A stretch of 64,000 bases of DNA from Sphingopyxis sp. YF1 (GCF_022701295.1 NZ_CP033204.1:2728001-2792000); one strand, 5' to 3'. Counted from the first letter of the stretch, positions 7,953 to 17,293 are shown. A program made the numbers and translations. The notes: a model not told the origin generated them from the letters alone.

Positions 7953-9401
7953 ATGTCGGACCTGCTTTCGGACAGCCGCCCGCTGATCGGCGCCACGCGG
8001 CCCGCAATGACCGGCCCCGACACGCGCGATCATGTCAATCCGACGACGGGCCAGGTGCAGGCGTCGGTGATGATCGGCGGCGCGGCCGAAATCGACGCCG
8101 CTGCCCGCACCGCGGTGGCGGGCCAGAACGCGTGGCAGGCGCTCGGCCCCGAGCGGCGCCGCGACTGCCTGCTCCGCCTCGCCGATCTGGTCGAGGCCGA
8201 CACGCCGCGCCTGCTCCAGATCGCCGCGCGCGAATGCGGCACGCCCGTCTCGAGCAATTCGAGCGGGCTCGCGCTGTCGTGGATCCGCTATTATGCCGGC
8301 TGGGCCGACAAGATCGAGGGCACGTACAGCGAGCCCTTCGGCATCACCGGCCTCGCATACGCCCGCCACGAACCGATCGGCGTGATCGGCGTCATCATCC
8401 CGTGGAATTCGCCGCTGGTCGCGATATCGATGACCGCGATCCTCGCGATGGCGGCGGGCAATGCGGTCGTCCTCAAGCCGCCGACGCAAACGCCCTTTGT
8501 CGCGCTGCGCTTCGGCGAACTGGCGCTCGAGGCGGGCATCCCGCCCGGCGTACTCAACATCGTCCCCGGCGATGCCGAAGCCGGCGAAGCGCTGATCGCG
8601 CATCCCGCGGTCGGCAAGGTCAGCTTCACCGGCGGCGACATCGTCGCCAAGGCGGTGATGCGCACCGCCGCCGAGCATCTGAAGCCCGTCGCGCTCGAAC
8701 TCGGCGGCAAATCGGCGAACCTGATCTTCGCCGACGCCGACCTCGACGTCGCGGCGACGATGGCCGCGACGTGCAGCCTCGTCCCGCTTGCGGGGCAAGG
8801 CTGCGTGCTGCCGACGCGCGTCTATGCGCAGGCGGCGATCTTCGACGAATTCGTCGATCGCGTGCGCGCGCAGGCCCAGGCGTTCACGCTCGGCGACCCG
8901 CTCGATCCCGCGACGGTGGTCGGGCCCGTGATCAACGAGGCCTCGGCACAACGGATCATCGGAGTGATCGAGCGCGCGAAAACCGAAAGCGGCGGATCGC
9001 TCGTCGCCGGCGGTCGGCGCGGTCAGGGCGCGCTCGCGGCGGGCAGCTTCGTCGAGCCCACCGTCTTCGCGGGCGTCGCGCACGACAGCCATCTCGCGCG
9101 CGAGGAAGTGTTCGGGCCGGTGCTGTCGATCGTCCAGTTCGACAATGAAGCCGATGCGGTCGCGATGGCCAATGACTCGCGCTTCGGCCTCGGCGCCTAT
9201 GTCCACACCCGCGACCTGTCGCGCGCGCACAGGGTCGCGGCCGAACTTGAGGCCGGATGCGTCGCGGTCAACGGCATGCTGCCGATGGCCGCCAACCAGC
9301 CCTTCGGCGGCGTCAAGCAGAGCGGCTTCGGGCGCGAGGGCGGCCGTCCCGGGCTCGAGGAATTCATGCAGATCAAACAGGTGCTGCTGCACCTGCGCTG
9401 A
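7953..9401 (+). CDS. NAD(P)-dependent aldehyde dehydrogenase
   Basis: 482 residues, normal family length. The cofactor region contains IGVIGVIIPWNSPLV and the strand SFTGGDIVAKAV. The catalytic glutamate lies in VALELGGKSANLIF and the nucleophilic cysteine in PLAGQGCVLPTR. C-terminal NQPFGGVKQSGFGREGG matches the oligomerisation and active-site segment. It oxidises an aldehyde to the acid. It sits between an SDR and a GMC oxidoreductase, which fits alcohol to aldehyde to acid oxidation, with CoA ligases downstream to activate the product. Confidence 0.93.
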   Translation: MSDLLSDSRPLIGATRPAMTGPDTRDHVNPTTGQVQASVMIGGAAEIDAAARTAVAGQNAWQALGPERRRDCLLRLADLVEADTPRLLQIAARECGTPVSSNSSGLALSWIRYYAGWADKIEGTYSEPFGITGLAYARHEPIGVIGVIIPWNSPLVAISMTAILAMAAGNAVVLKPPTQTPFVALRFGELALEAGIPPGVLNIVPGDAEAGEALIAHPAVGKVSFTGGDIVAKAVMRTAAEHLKPVALELGGKSANLIFADADLDVAATMAATCSLVPLAGQGCVLPTRVYAQAAIFDEFVDRVRAQAQAFTLGDPLDPATVVGPVINEASAQRIIGVIERAKTESGGSLVAGGRRGQGALAAGSFVEPTVFAGVAHDSHLAREEVFGPVLSIVQFDNEADAVAMANDSRFGLGAYVHTRDLSRAHRVAAELEAGCVAVNGMLPMAANQPFGGVKQSGFGREGGRPGLEEFMQIKQVLLHLR

Positions 9402-9412
9402 AGGAGCGCCGC

Positions 9413-11017
9413 ATGGAGGAAGAAACCGACTTCGTCATCATCGGCGGCGGCAGCGCGGGCTGTGTGCTCGCCGCGCGGCTGAGCGAGAACCCCGCACATC
9501 GCGTCATCCTGCTCGAAGCCGGGGGCGAGGGGCGCGATTTCCTGATCAACATGCCTGCGGGTACCGCGAAGCTGATGGGGCACCGGGATTTCGACTGGTG
9601 CCTGCCGACCGAGCCCGATCCCTCGATCAATGACCGCACGATGCAGTGGGCCGCGGGCAAGGCGCTCGGCGGCAGTTCGGCGATCAACGGTCAGGTCTAT
9701 ATGCGCGGCGAGCGCTCGGATTACGACCGCTGGGCGGCGATGGGCTGCGCCGGCTGGGACTATGACGCGGTCTTTCCCTATTTCCTGAAAGCCGAATGTT
9801 TCCATGGCGCTCCAACGCAGTCGCACGGACGCCACGGCCCGCTGAGCGTCTCGCCGATCCGCGATCCGCAGCCGATCGGCCAATATGTCATCGACGCCTT
9901 CGTCGCGGCCGGAATCCCGCTCAACGCCGACTATTGCAACGGCAGCCAGAGCGGCGTGTACCGGATCTTCGCGACGCAAAAGGACGGACAGCGCTGTTCG
10001 GTGGCGCGCGCCTATCTCGAACCCGTCCGCGACCGCCCGAACCTGACGGTGATCACAGGGGCCCATGTCGACCGGATCCGGGTCGAGAACGGCCGCGCGA
10101 CCGGCGTCGAGATGCGGGTGGACGGGGGTCCGCGGATCATCCGGGCGCGGCGCGAGGTGCTTCTGTGCGCGGGTACGATGGTATCGCCGGCCATTTTGAT
10201 GCGGTCGGGGATCGGTCCCGGCGCGCATCTCGCCGATCACGGCATCGCGGTGCACGCCGACCTGCCCGGTGTCGGACAGAATCTGCGCGAGCATAACAGC
10301 GTGTCGCTCGCCAAACTGGTCAGCGTCCCGACGATGAGCGCCGAACTCGGGCCGGTGAAGCTCGTGCGGCACATGCTGAACTATCTGCTGTTCCGCCGCG
10401 GACTGCTAACGACGCCGGCGGTGCAGGTAATGGCGGCGTTCCGGACCGATCCCGCGCTCGCCGATCCCGATATCATTCTGTCGATGCTGCCCGTCGCGGT
10501 GACCTTCAACGACAGGGGCGACGCGGTGGTCGAAAAACGCCCCTCCTTTTCCTTCGGCTTCCACGTCGCGCGCCCCGCCAGCCGAGGCGAGATTCGACTG
10601 CGCAGCGCCGATCCCGACACCAAGCCGGTGATCGATCACCGGCTACAGGGCGCACAGGAGGATGTCGACAAGCTGGTCAGGGCGCTCAGGATCGTCGAGG
10701 GCATCTGCCGCACCCGGCCGCTCGCCGACATCGTCACCGGCACGCTGCGCCCCGATCCGATGCCCGACGACGACGCCGGCTGGGAAGCCTATGTACGCCA
10801 ATGGGGCGGCATCGGCTACCATGCCGTCGGCACCTGCCGCATGGGGCCGGATGGCGACCCGATGGCCGTACTCGACCCGCAGCTTCGGGTCCGCGGCATT
10901 GCCGGGCTGCGCGTCGTCGATGCGTCGGTGATGCCCGAACCCGTGTCCGCCAACACCAACGCGCCGACGATCATGATCGCCGAGCGCGCCGCCGAATGGA
11001 TAGGAGCAAGCCAATGA
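9413..11017 (+). CDS. GMC family FAD-dependent alcohol oxidoreductase
   Basis: 534 residues. Start ATG at 9413, with AAGGAGCG upstream. The FAD-binding motif is DFVIIGGGSAGCVLAARLSE, followed by the second GMC signature around GKALGGSSAINGQVYMRG. The C-terminal catalytic region shows YHAVGTCRMGP (catalytic His) and VSANTNAPTIM (Asn as the second residue). The family includes choline dehydrogenase, polyethylene glycol dehydrogenase and related primary-alcohol dehydrogenases. The ALDH/GMC/ligase order recalls polyethylene glycol operons of Sphingopyxis, but the rest of the cluster does not. Overlaps the next gene by 4 bases. Confidence 0.92.
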   Translation: MEEETDFVIIGGGSAGCVLAARLSENPAHRVILLEAGGEGRDFLINMPAGTAKLMGHRDFDWCLPTEPDPSINDRTMQWAAGKALGGSSAINGQVYMRGERSDYDRWAAMGCAGWDYDAVFPYFLKAECFHGAPTQSHGRHGPLSVSPIRDPQPIGQYVIDAFVAAGIPLNADYCNGSQSGVYRIFATQKDGQRCSVARAYLEPVRDRPNLTVITGAHVDRIRVENGRATGVEMRVDGGPRIIRARREVLLCAGTMVSPAILMRSGIGPGAHLADHGIAVHADLPGVGQNLREHNSVSLAKLVSVPTMSAELGPVKLVRHMLNYLLFRRGLLTTPAVQVMAAFRTDPALADPDIILSMLPVAVTFNDRGDAVVEKRPSFSFGFHVARPASRGEIRLRSADPDTKPVIDHRLQGAQEDVDKLVRALRIVEGICRTRPLADIVTGTLRPDPMPDDDAGWEAYVRQWGGIGYHAVGTCRMGPDGDPMAVLDPQLRVRGIAGLRVVDASVMPEPVSANTNAPTIMIAERAAEWIGASQ

Positions 11018-11703
11018 CGCTCGACAGGATTTTCGGAGTCGCGGGACTGCGCGTGCTGATCATCGGCGCCACGCCGATCGGTCAGGCAACCGCCGCGATG
11101 TTCGGCGATCTGGGCGCGGCCGCCGAACTTGCGGACATCGTCCCCGACGAAGGCAGCATTGCAGCAACAGTGAGCAGCTTTGTCGAACGGCACGGCGGCA
11201 TCGACCTGCTCGTCTATGCGGTGACCCGCATCGGCACCTATGCCCTGCCGACGATGGCGCTCGATCAATGGGACGCGGTGCAGGACGCCAATCTGCGCGG
11301 CGCCTTCCTCGCGATGCGCGCGGTCATCCCCGCGATGCGCACGCAAGGTGGCGGCGCGATCGTCGCAGTCTCGACGATGGGATCGGTCCATCCGGTGCTC
11401 AAGGGCAATGGCGCTTATGGCGCGTCGAAGGCCGGGCTCAACGCGCTCGTCCGCGCCGCGGCGCTCGACCATGCCGAGGACGGGATTCGCGTCAACGCGG
11501 TCCTCCCCGGCGCCGTACCCGTCGGCGACCCGCCCGCGGACATGGAAAGACTCGGCGGTCCGGCCACGCAGCCGGGTCGGCTGACGCTCGGCATGGGCAA
11601 CGCCGACGATGTCGCGAGCGCGATCGTCTATCTCGCCTCCCCCGCCGGACGCTTCATCACCGGGCAGGCGCTGACACTCGACGGCGGATTCCTGATCGGC
11701 TGA
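11014..11703 (+). CDS. SDR family protein with an atypical cofactor loop
   Basis: 229 residues. The first glycine loop reads VLIIGATPIGQATA where most classical SDRs have TGxxxGIG, so the first Thr-Gly and the last glycine differ. The remaining signatures are present: serine in VSTMGSVHP, Y-x3-K in AYGASKAG, and ITGQALTLDGGFLIG at the end. It also lacks the usual residues after strand beta-2 (AAAELADIVPDEGS), so cofactor specificity is unclear. Coupled to the GMC gene by ATGA. Possibly still an NAD(P) dehydrogenase. Confidence 0.82.
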   Translation: MTLDRIFGVAGLRVLIIGATPIGQATAAMFGDLGAAAELADIVPDEGSIAATVSSFVERHGGIDLLVYAVTRIGTYALPTMALDQWDAVQDANLRGAFLAMRAVIPAMRTQGGGAIVAVSTMGSVHPVLKGNGAYGASKAGLNALVRAAALDHAEDGIRVNAVLPGAVPVGDPPADMERLGGPATQPGRLTLGMGNADDVASAIVYLASPAGRFITGQALTLDGGFLIG

Positions 11704-11716
11704 TGAAAGGCTTGCA

Positions 11717-11752
11717 AACGTCTAAATGATTCGTCTAAATCAGATAGACGTT
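11717..11752. promoter_or_regulatory. Repeat-rich operator candidate before the acyl-CoA ligase gene
   Basis: AACGTCTA at 11717-11724 pairs perfectly with TAGACGTT at 11745-11752, and CGTCTAAAT is repeated directly at 11719-11727 and 11732-11740 (period 13). Within it, TAAATGATTC (11723-11732) matches the TATATGATTA cluster motif with two mismatches. The block lies in the only sizeable gap of the operon (80 bases), so it may be an internal, separately controlled promoter. Confidence 0.45.
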
Positions 11753-11783
11753 AATATTGCAGACAGGTGAGGATTCCGGCTTC

Positions 11784-13280
11784 ATGCCCACGCTCAATTC
11801 GATCGTCCGCCAGGTCATGGCGATCGATCCCTCCGCTCCGGCGCTCGAGCATAAAAAACAGTGGCACAGCTGGGGCGAACTCAGCGCGGTCATCGACGCG
11901 GTGGATGCGATCCTCCTCGCCAACGGCATCGGCGCGGGCACGCGGATCGGCGGCATCCTGCGCAACACGCCGCAGATCGCAGCGGTGATCATCGGCACGA
12001 TCATCGGCGACCGCTGCGTCGTGACGCTGAACCCCGCGCTGCCCGATGAAAAGCTGGCGAACGACATTGCCAGCCTCAAAACTCCCGTGGTGATCGCCGA
12101 AACCGCCGACTGGCAACGCGCGGCGGTGATCGAAGCGGTTCGCCGCAGCGGCGCGCTGGGGATCGAAATCACCGGCGACACCGGCGAACCCGCACGGATC
12201 ATCGCCGCCATGACCGGGACCGATTTCCGCAGCGACGCCGAAGGCATCGGGATCGAGATGCTGACCAGCGGCACCACCGGCACCCCGAAGCGCGTGCCGC
12301 TGAAGGCCAGCAATTTCTCGAAAATGGTGCTCGACGCTGCGGTGTTCGAAAAGCGCGACGTCGATGCCCCGCCGAAGCTGTCGAAGGCCGTGACCATCTC
12401 GAACACGCCCTTTTCGCACATCGGCGGGATTTTCGGCCTGTTCGTCTCGCTGTCGGCGGGCCGCAAGTCGTGCATGCTCGACCGCTTCCGCGTCGAGGAA
12501 TTCGTCGACGCGGTGCAGCGTCACAAGCCCAAGGTCGCGGGTGCCCCGCCCTCGGCCTTGCGGATGATCCTCGACGCCGGGGTACCAAAGGAAGCGCTGG
12601 CGAGCCTCGTCGCCTTTCGCACCTCGACCGCGCCGCTCGACCCCGAGCTTGCCGATCAATTCTTTGAGCATTTCGGCATTCCGGTGCTGCAGAACTATGG
12701 CGCCACCGAATTCGCCGGCGGCGTCGCGGGCTGGACGCTTCCCGATTTCCTGAAATCGGGCCAGCTCCGGCGTGGCAGCGTCGGCAAGATGAATCCCGGC
12801 GTCGATGGCCGCATCGTCGATCCCGAAAGCGGCGAGCCGCTCCCCTATGGCGAGAAGGGGTTGCTCGAACTGCGCGCGCGCCATCTGGGCGACGGCCGAA
12901 ACTGGGTGCGCACCACCGATCTCGCGCGCATGGACGAGGATCAGTTTCTGTGGATCCTCGGGCGCGCCGACAATGCGATCATCCGCGGCGGATTCAAGAT
13001 CATCCCCGACGATGTGGTGAAGGCGATCGAGGCGCATCCCGCAGTGCTCGAGGCTTGCGTGGTTGCACTCGCCGACCCGCGGCTGGGACAGGTTCCCGCT
13101 GCGGGCTACCGAGTCAAATCGGGGCAGGCGGTCAGCGCCGACGAGCTGCGCGACTTCCTGCGTGAACGGTTGACCGCCTATCAGGTGCCGACCAAATTGC
13201 TGGAGGTGCAGGACTTCCCGCGCACCCCCTCGATGAAACCCAGCCAGCCCGAACTCAGGAAACTGCTCGAAGCCGCTTGA
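11784..13280 (+). CDS. AMP-forming acyl-CoA synthetase/ligase
   Basis: 498 residues from ATG 11784, with AGGTGAGG some 11 bases upstream. ATP-binding loop LTSGTTGTPKRVPLKA, the A5 motif NYGATEFAGG, the hinge WVRTTDLARM and ILGRADNAIIRGGFKI, and the catalytic lysine near the C-terminus in PRTPSMKPSQPEL are all present. The enzyme adenylates a carboxylic acid and transfers it to CoA. First of three ligases in the cluster. Short relative to long-chain FadD, so aromatic, terpenoid or medium-chain acids are plausible. Confidence 0.9.
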   Translation: MPTLNSIVRQVMAIDPSAPALEHKKQWHSWGELSAVIDAVDAILLANGIGAGTRIGGILRNTPQIAAVIIGTIIGDRCVVTLNPALPDEKLANDIASLKTPVVIAETADWQRAAVIEAVRRSGALGIEITGDTGEPARIIAAMTGTDFRSDAEGIGIEMLTSGTTGTPKRVPLKASNFSKMVLDAAVFEKRDVDAPPKLSKAVTISNTPFSHIGGIFGLFVSLSAGRKSCMLDRFRVEEFVDAVQRHKPKVAGAPPSALRMILDAGVPKEALASLVAFRTSTAPLDPELADQFFEHFGIPVLQNYGATEFAGGVAGWTLPDFLKSGQLRRGSVGKMNPGVDGRIVDPESGEPLPYGEKGLLELRARHLGDGRNWVRTTDLARMDEDQFLWILGRADNAIIRGGFKIIPDDVVKAIEAHPAVLEACVVALADPRLGQVPAAGYRVKSGQAVSADELRDFLRERLTAYQVPTKLLEVQDFPRTPSMKPSQPELRKLLEAA

Positions 13281-13305
13281 TCGGGAGCGACGGGCATCGC
13301 ATCGG

Positions 13306-15138
13306 GTGATCGTGGACTATATCGCCCTCCCTTTCCGGCCGCACGGCTGCCGTTTCGAATTTCGCGACGACGGCTCCGCGCTGATCACGCCGGGATATGC
13401 GCTGCCCGAGCTCTGGCCCTCGATCCCGCACCTGTTCATCGACCGCGCGCAGCGCTTTCCCGACCGGCCGTTCGTCGCTCGCCGCGAACGGTTCGAAGGC
13501 GGCAACCGCGGCGAATGGCGGCGGCTGACCTATGGCGACGCGCTGCACCGGTCGCGCGCACTGGCGCAGGCCCTCCTCGATCGCGACATCGGTCCCGATG
13601 CGTCGGTGATGGTGCTGTCGGGGGGCAGCCCGGACCATATGGTCGTCAACCTTGCGTCCCAGATGGCGCGCGCGCCCTACGCCCCCGTGTCGGTCAATTA
13701 TTCGCTGGCGGGCGGCGACTTTGCGCGGCTGCGCCACTGCTTCGCGACCTGCCGCCCCCGACTGGTCTACGCCGACGACTGGCGCACCTTCCTGCCCGCA
13801 ATGCGCGCGCTGCGCGAGGAAACCGAACTGATCCTCGTCACCGACGAAGCCGCCCCCGGCGGCGAGACGATCGCGCTTGCCGACCTGCTCGCGACGCCCG
13901 CAACCGACGCGGTCGACACCTCGATCGCGGCGATCACTCCCGATACCCACGCCAAGACCATCTTCACCTCGGGCTCGACCGGCAAGCCCAAGGGGGTCAT
14001 CCAGACTCAGCGCATCCTGACCGGCGTCGTGGCACAGCATCAGGCAATGTACGAGGAATCGGACCATTCGGCGCATGCCCGCGCCTTTCTGTCGTGGGTG
14101 CCGTGGAGCCATGTCGGGGGCAACAATATCCTGCCCGCCGATGTGCTCAACGAAGCCGCCTGCCTTTACATCGACGACGGCCGGCCGCTGCCGGGCCAGT
14201 TCTCCGAAACGATCCGCAACCTTCGGGAAATCCACCTCACCGAATATAATTCGACGCCGATCTTCTTTTCGGAACTGGTCATGGCGATGGAAACCGACCC
14301 CGCGCTGCGCGACCATTTTTTCCGCGACCTGCGTTTTCTGAGCTACGGCGCAGCGGGCCTGTCCGACGACGTGTTCCGGCGCCTGCAAGCGCTGGCGGTC
14401 GCCGCGACCGGACGCCGGATCCCGGTGATCACCAAATATGGCACGACCGAAACGCAGGGCACGACGATCGTCGGCCGCCCGCTCGAAAGCACCGGCGCGA
14501 TCGGCCTGCCCTTCGCCGGCAATGTCGTGAAGCTGGCGCCGGTCGGCGACCGGCTCGAAATCCGGGTCAAGGGACTGACCGTCACCCCCGGCTATCTCGG
14601 CGACCTAGGAGCGACCGCGGCGGCGTTCGACGAGGAAGGCTTCTATCGCACCGGCGACGCCGCACGCTTCGTCGATCCGGCACAGCCCGAACTCGGCCTC
14701 GCCTTCGACGGGCGGGTGACCGAGAATTTCAAGCTGGAATCAGGCACCTGGGTCCATGTCGGCGCGCTGCGCATGGCACTGCTCGATACGCTCGGCCTGC
14801 TCCACGACGTCGTGATCGTCGGCGAGGGCCGCGGCGAGGTGCGCGCGCTCGGCTGGCTGCGCACCGCCGACGCGCAGCGGCTCGCCGGCGCCGACCTCGA
14901 CGCGGCGGCGCTTGCGGCGCATCCGGCCGTGACCGCGCACCTCGCTACGCGGCTGGCGGCGCACAATGAAGCGGCGGGCGGCCAATCGCGGCAGGTCGCT
15001 GCGGTGCGGGTGCTGGTGGAGCCGGCCAGCGGTGACGAGATTGCAGACAAAGGCTATATCAACCAGCGCGAGGTGCAGCGGCGCCGCGCCGACGAGGTCG
15101 CGGCGCTGTACCGCGGCGAGGCGGTTTTCCCGGCCTGA
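13306..15138 (+). CDS. Feruloyl-CoA synthase-like AMP-forming ligase
   Basis: 610 residues. ATP loop TIFTSGSTGKPKGVIQTQ, A5 KYGTTETQGT, and YRTGDAARFV. The segment FKLESGTWVHVGALRMALLD replaces the usual GxxK hinge and is characteristic of the feruloyl-CoA synthase group, as is MVLSGGSPDHMVVNLASQMA. Feruloyl-CoA synthase activates hydroxycinnamates for retro-aldol chain shortening by an enoyl-CoA hydratase, but homologues act on other acids. Start is GTG (13306 or 13312), poorly supported by a ribosome site; 25 bases separate it from the upstream ligase. It ends 3 bases before the convergent P450 gene. Confidence 0.85.
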   Translation: MIVDYIALPFRPHGCRFEFRDDGSALITPGYALPELWPSIPHLFIDRAQRFPDRPFVARRERFEGGNRGEWRRLTYGDALHRSRALAQALLDRDIGPDASVMVLSGGSPDHMVVNLASQMARAPYAPVSVNYSLAGGDFARLRHCFATCRPRLVYADDWRTFLPAMRALREETELILVTDEAAPGGETIALADLLATPATDAVDTSIAAITPDTHAKTIFTSGSTGKPKGVIQTQRILTGVVAQHQAMYEESDHSAHARAFLSWVPWSHVGGNNILPADVLNEAACLYIDDGRPLPGQFSETIRNLREIHLTEYNSTPIFFSELVMAMETDPALRDHFFRDLRFLSYGAAGLSDDVFRRLQALAVAATGRRIPVITKYGTTETQGTTIVGRPLESTGAIGLPFAGNVVKLAPVGDRLEIRVKGLTVTPGYLGDLGATAAAFDEEGFYRTGDAARFVDPAQPELGLAFDGRVTENFKLESGTWVHVGALRMALLDTLGLLHDVVIVGEGRGEVRALGWLRTADAQRLAGADLDAAALAAHPAVTAHLATRLAAHNEAAGGQSRQVAAVRVLVEPASGDEIADKGYINQREVQRRRADEVAALYRGEAVFPA

Positions 15139-15141
15139 CGG

Positions 15142-16350
15142 TCAGTCCCAGCGCAGGTAGAGTTCGTCGAAGCCCGGCACCGACCCGCAATGCTCGACAT
15201 TGCGGCGGTCGGGGTCGAGACGGAATTCGGGGATTCGCGCGATAAATTCCTCGAGAAACACGTCGATCTCGGCGCGTGCGAGATGCGCGCCGACGCATTT
15301 GTGCGGGCCGTTGCCGAACGTGTTGTGCGACGGCGCGTTGCGGTCGAAATCGACCTCCATCGGCCGGTCGTACATCCGCTCGTCGATCCCCGACAGATTG
15401 TTGGGGACCATGATCATCTCGTCCTTCCTGAACAACACGCCCTTATATTCGAAGTCGCGGGTGAGGATGCGCCCGGTGTTCGAGAGGCCGAAGCGGCGGA
15501 TGAACTCCTCGCGCGCGGCGGGGATGATGTCCGGTTCCTCGCGCAGCCGGCGCTGCTGTTCGGGATGCTGCGCAAGGTAATGGACGATGTAGCTGAGTTC
15601 GGACGCCACCGTGTCGAGCCCGCCCGCGAACAGCAGGGTCGCCATCGACAGCACCTCTTCCTCCGACTGGAAGCGCGGATTGCGGCGCCAGCCCGCAACG
15701 CGGGTGAGAAGATCGTCGCCGTCGCCCCCGTCGCGCTCGTCGAGGATCGTCTTCAGATATTCGCGCACGCGCAGCTGCGCCGCCATCCGGTCGGCGGGAT
15801 CGTAGGAGGACATGATCGCGATGCCCCATTCGACGAACTCCTCGCGCCGGTCGAGCGGCAGGTCGACGATGCGCAGGAACATCGTCACCGGCATGACGCG
15901 CGCGAATTCGGACAGGAATTCGCAGCGGCCGTTGGGCTTCATCTTTTCGGTGAGTTCGATCGTCAGGTCGCGCGCATCGTCGCGCATCTTGGCCACCTTG
16001 CCCGGCATGAAGCCGGGGTTGATCACCGCGCGATAGCGCGCATGATTGGGCGGGTCGACCGCGAGCGGCAGCGGCTTCAGCGGCATCAGCGTGCGCGGAA
16101 TCATGAATTCCTCGTGGCTGAAAATCTCGTAATTTTCCTGTACGAAGCGGATATCCTCGGCGCGCGTCACCATCCAGTGACCGCCGTGGCGCGGCGACCA
16201 GATGATGTCGGGACCGTCGTGCAGCCGCTTGACGGCGTTGTAGACGCCGACCTCTTCCATGCCCGCCGGACGAATATAGTCGTAATCGACGACCAGTTCC
16301 TCCGGGACATGGTCAGGCCGCGGCGTGAGGACGGGGATGGGGCTGTTCAT
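15142..16350 (-). CDS. Cytochrome P450, soluble bacterial class
   Basis: 402 residues from the ATG at 16350, chosen for GGAG 6-7 bases upstream; an in-frame ATG at 16368 would add six residues. Heme-binding loop FGNGPHKCVG with C352 as axial ligand; I-helix oxygen-activation motif AGGLDT (242-247); ExxR as E282-F-I-R285 in the K helix. No membrane anchor. It resembles bacterial terpenoid and camphor hydroxylases in overall pattern, but substrate is not predictable. No ferredoxin or ferredoxin reductase is encoded nearby. Divergent from the hydrolase/ligase/hydratase operon. Confidence 0.93.
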   Translation of the reverse strand: MNSPIPVLTPRPDHVPEELVVDYDYIRPAGMEEVGVYNAVKRLHDGPDIIWSPRHGGHWMVTRAEDIRFVQENYEIFSHEEFMIPRTLMPLKPLPLAVDPPNHARYRAVINPGFMPGKVAKMRDDARDLTIELTEKMKPNGRCEFLSEFARVMPVTMFLRIVDLPLDRREEFVEWGIAIMSSYDPADRMAAQLRVREYLKTILDERDGGDGDDLLTRVAGWRRNPRFQSEEEVLSMATLLFAGGLDTVASELSYIVHYLAQHPEQQRRLREEPDIIPAAREEFIRRFGLSNTGRILTRDFEYKGVLFRKDEMIMVPNNLSGIDERMYDRPMEVDFDRNAPSHNTFGNGPHKCVGAHLARAEIDVFLEEFIARIPEFRLDPDRRNVEHCGSVPGFDELYLRWD

Positions 16351-16378
16351 TTCCTGCTCCGATTGCATTTTGTTGTAT

Positions 16379-16388
16379 ATATCATCTA
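16379..16388 (-). promoter_or_regulatory. Degenerate cluster motif between P450 and hydrolase genes
   Basis: On the minus strand it reads TAGATGATAT, three mismatches to TATATGATTA but with the same TAxATGAT core as the copy at 1303-1312. It lies in the AT-rich 94-base divergent promoter region. Weak alone; listed because every other promoter of the cluster carries a related site. Confidence 0.3.
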
Positions 16389-16444
16389 TCTGTTTATAGC
16401 GAAAAGCAAGCACCCTGCGCAGACGGGGCAAGAATGGGAAGAAG

Positions 16445-17293
16445 ATGGCGGATACGGGCTATCGCATCGGCGACCTGGCGCTGTCGGCGCGCGAACGCAG
16501 GCCTGCGGGGCGGCCGCGCGGAATCATCCTTGCGCTGCACGGCGGCGGATATGGTGCGGGATACTGGGATTTCCCGCCGACCTCGCTGCTCGACGTCGCG
16601 GCCGAGCGCGGCCATCTGGGCGTCGCGATCGACCGGCCCGGCTATGGCGCCGCCTTCGATCGCCCGATGCCGCTGGCCGAACAGGCCGATGCGATGCTCG
16701 ACCTTGCCGACGAACTGCGCGCGCGCGAGGGCGGCGTGCCGCTGCTGCTCGCGGGCCATTCGATGGGCGGCATATTGGCGCTGACCGCCGCGGCGCGACC
16801 GCGCGCCGCGACCGCCCTCGCCGCGATCGACGCGTGCGGCGTGCCGCTGCGTTACACCGACGCGATGCAGGCAGCGCTCGACGCACGCCGCTTGAACGCG
16901 GGCGAGACGCATTTCCCCTCGCTGGGCGATGCGCACGCCCGCCAGGCCTTTTTCGGCGCCGACGCCGATTTCGATCCCGCCGCGCTCGCTTATGATGCGG
17001 CGCTGCGCGCCCCGGTTCCCGGGGCGGAGCTTCCCGACGCCGCCGACGCCCCGCGGAACCTGCCCGCGCTGATGCGCCGAATCACCCTGCCCGTCCGCCT
17101 GAGCTTCGCGGCCGATGAGGCCAGTTCGGTCGCGGACGCGGCGGTCGCGGCCGAGGCGCGCGCGCACCTGGCCGCGAGCCGGCGCGCGCTGGTCCGTTTC
17201 GAAGCGCATAGCGGGCACAATATCAGCCTGCACCATGTCGGCCGCGCCTTTCATCACGCGACGATCGACTGGCTGGAGGAGGCCGCCGCATGA
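16445..17293 (+). CDS. Alpha/beta hydrolase fold protein
   Basis: 282 residues. Oxyanion-hole region LALHGGGYGAGYWDFPPTS, nucleophile elbow LLAGHSMGGILAL (G-H-S-M-G), and a late histidine in FEAHSGHNISLHH. No signal peptide, so cytoplasmic. It could cleave an ester, lactone or CoA thioester, or a carbon-carbon bond in a ring-opened intermediate. It overlaps the acyl-CoA ligase gene by 4 bases (ATGA), so the released acid is probably the ligase substrate; that link is inference. Confidence 0.88.
   Translation: MADTGYRIGDLALSARERRPAGRPRGIILALHGGGYGAGYWDFPPTSLLDVAAERGHLGVAIDRPGYGAAFDRPMPLAEQADAMLDLADELRAREGGVPLLLAGHSMGGILALTAAARPRAATALAAIDACGVPLRYTDAMQAALDARRLNAGETHFPSLGDAHARQAFFGADADFDPAALAYDAALRAPVPGAELPDAADAPRNLPALMRRITLPVRLSFAADEASSVADAAVAAEARAHLAASRRALVRFEAHSGHNISLHHVGRAFHHATIDWLEEAAA

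Noticed and set aside
7136-13280. Identification as a polyethylene glycol (peg) operon
   Set aside because: ALDH, GMC oxidoreductase and CoA ligase are shared features, but the two SDR genes, the feruloyl-type ligase and the rest of the regulon do not match, and the TonB receptor and permease are in a separate unit.
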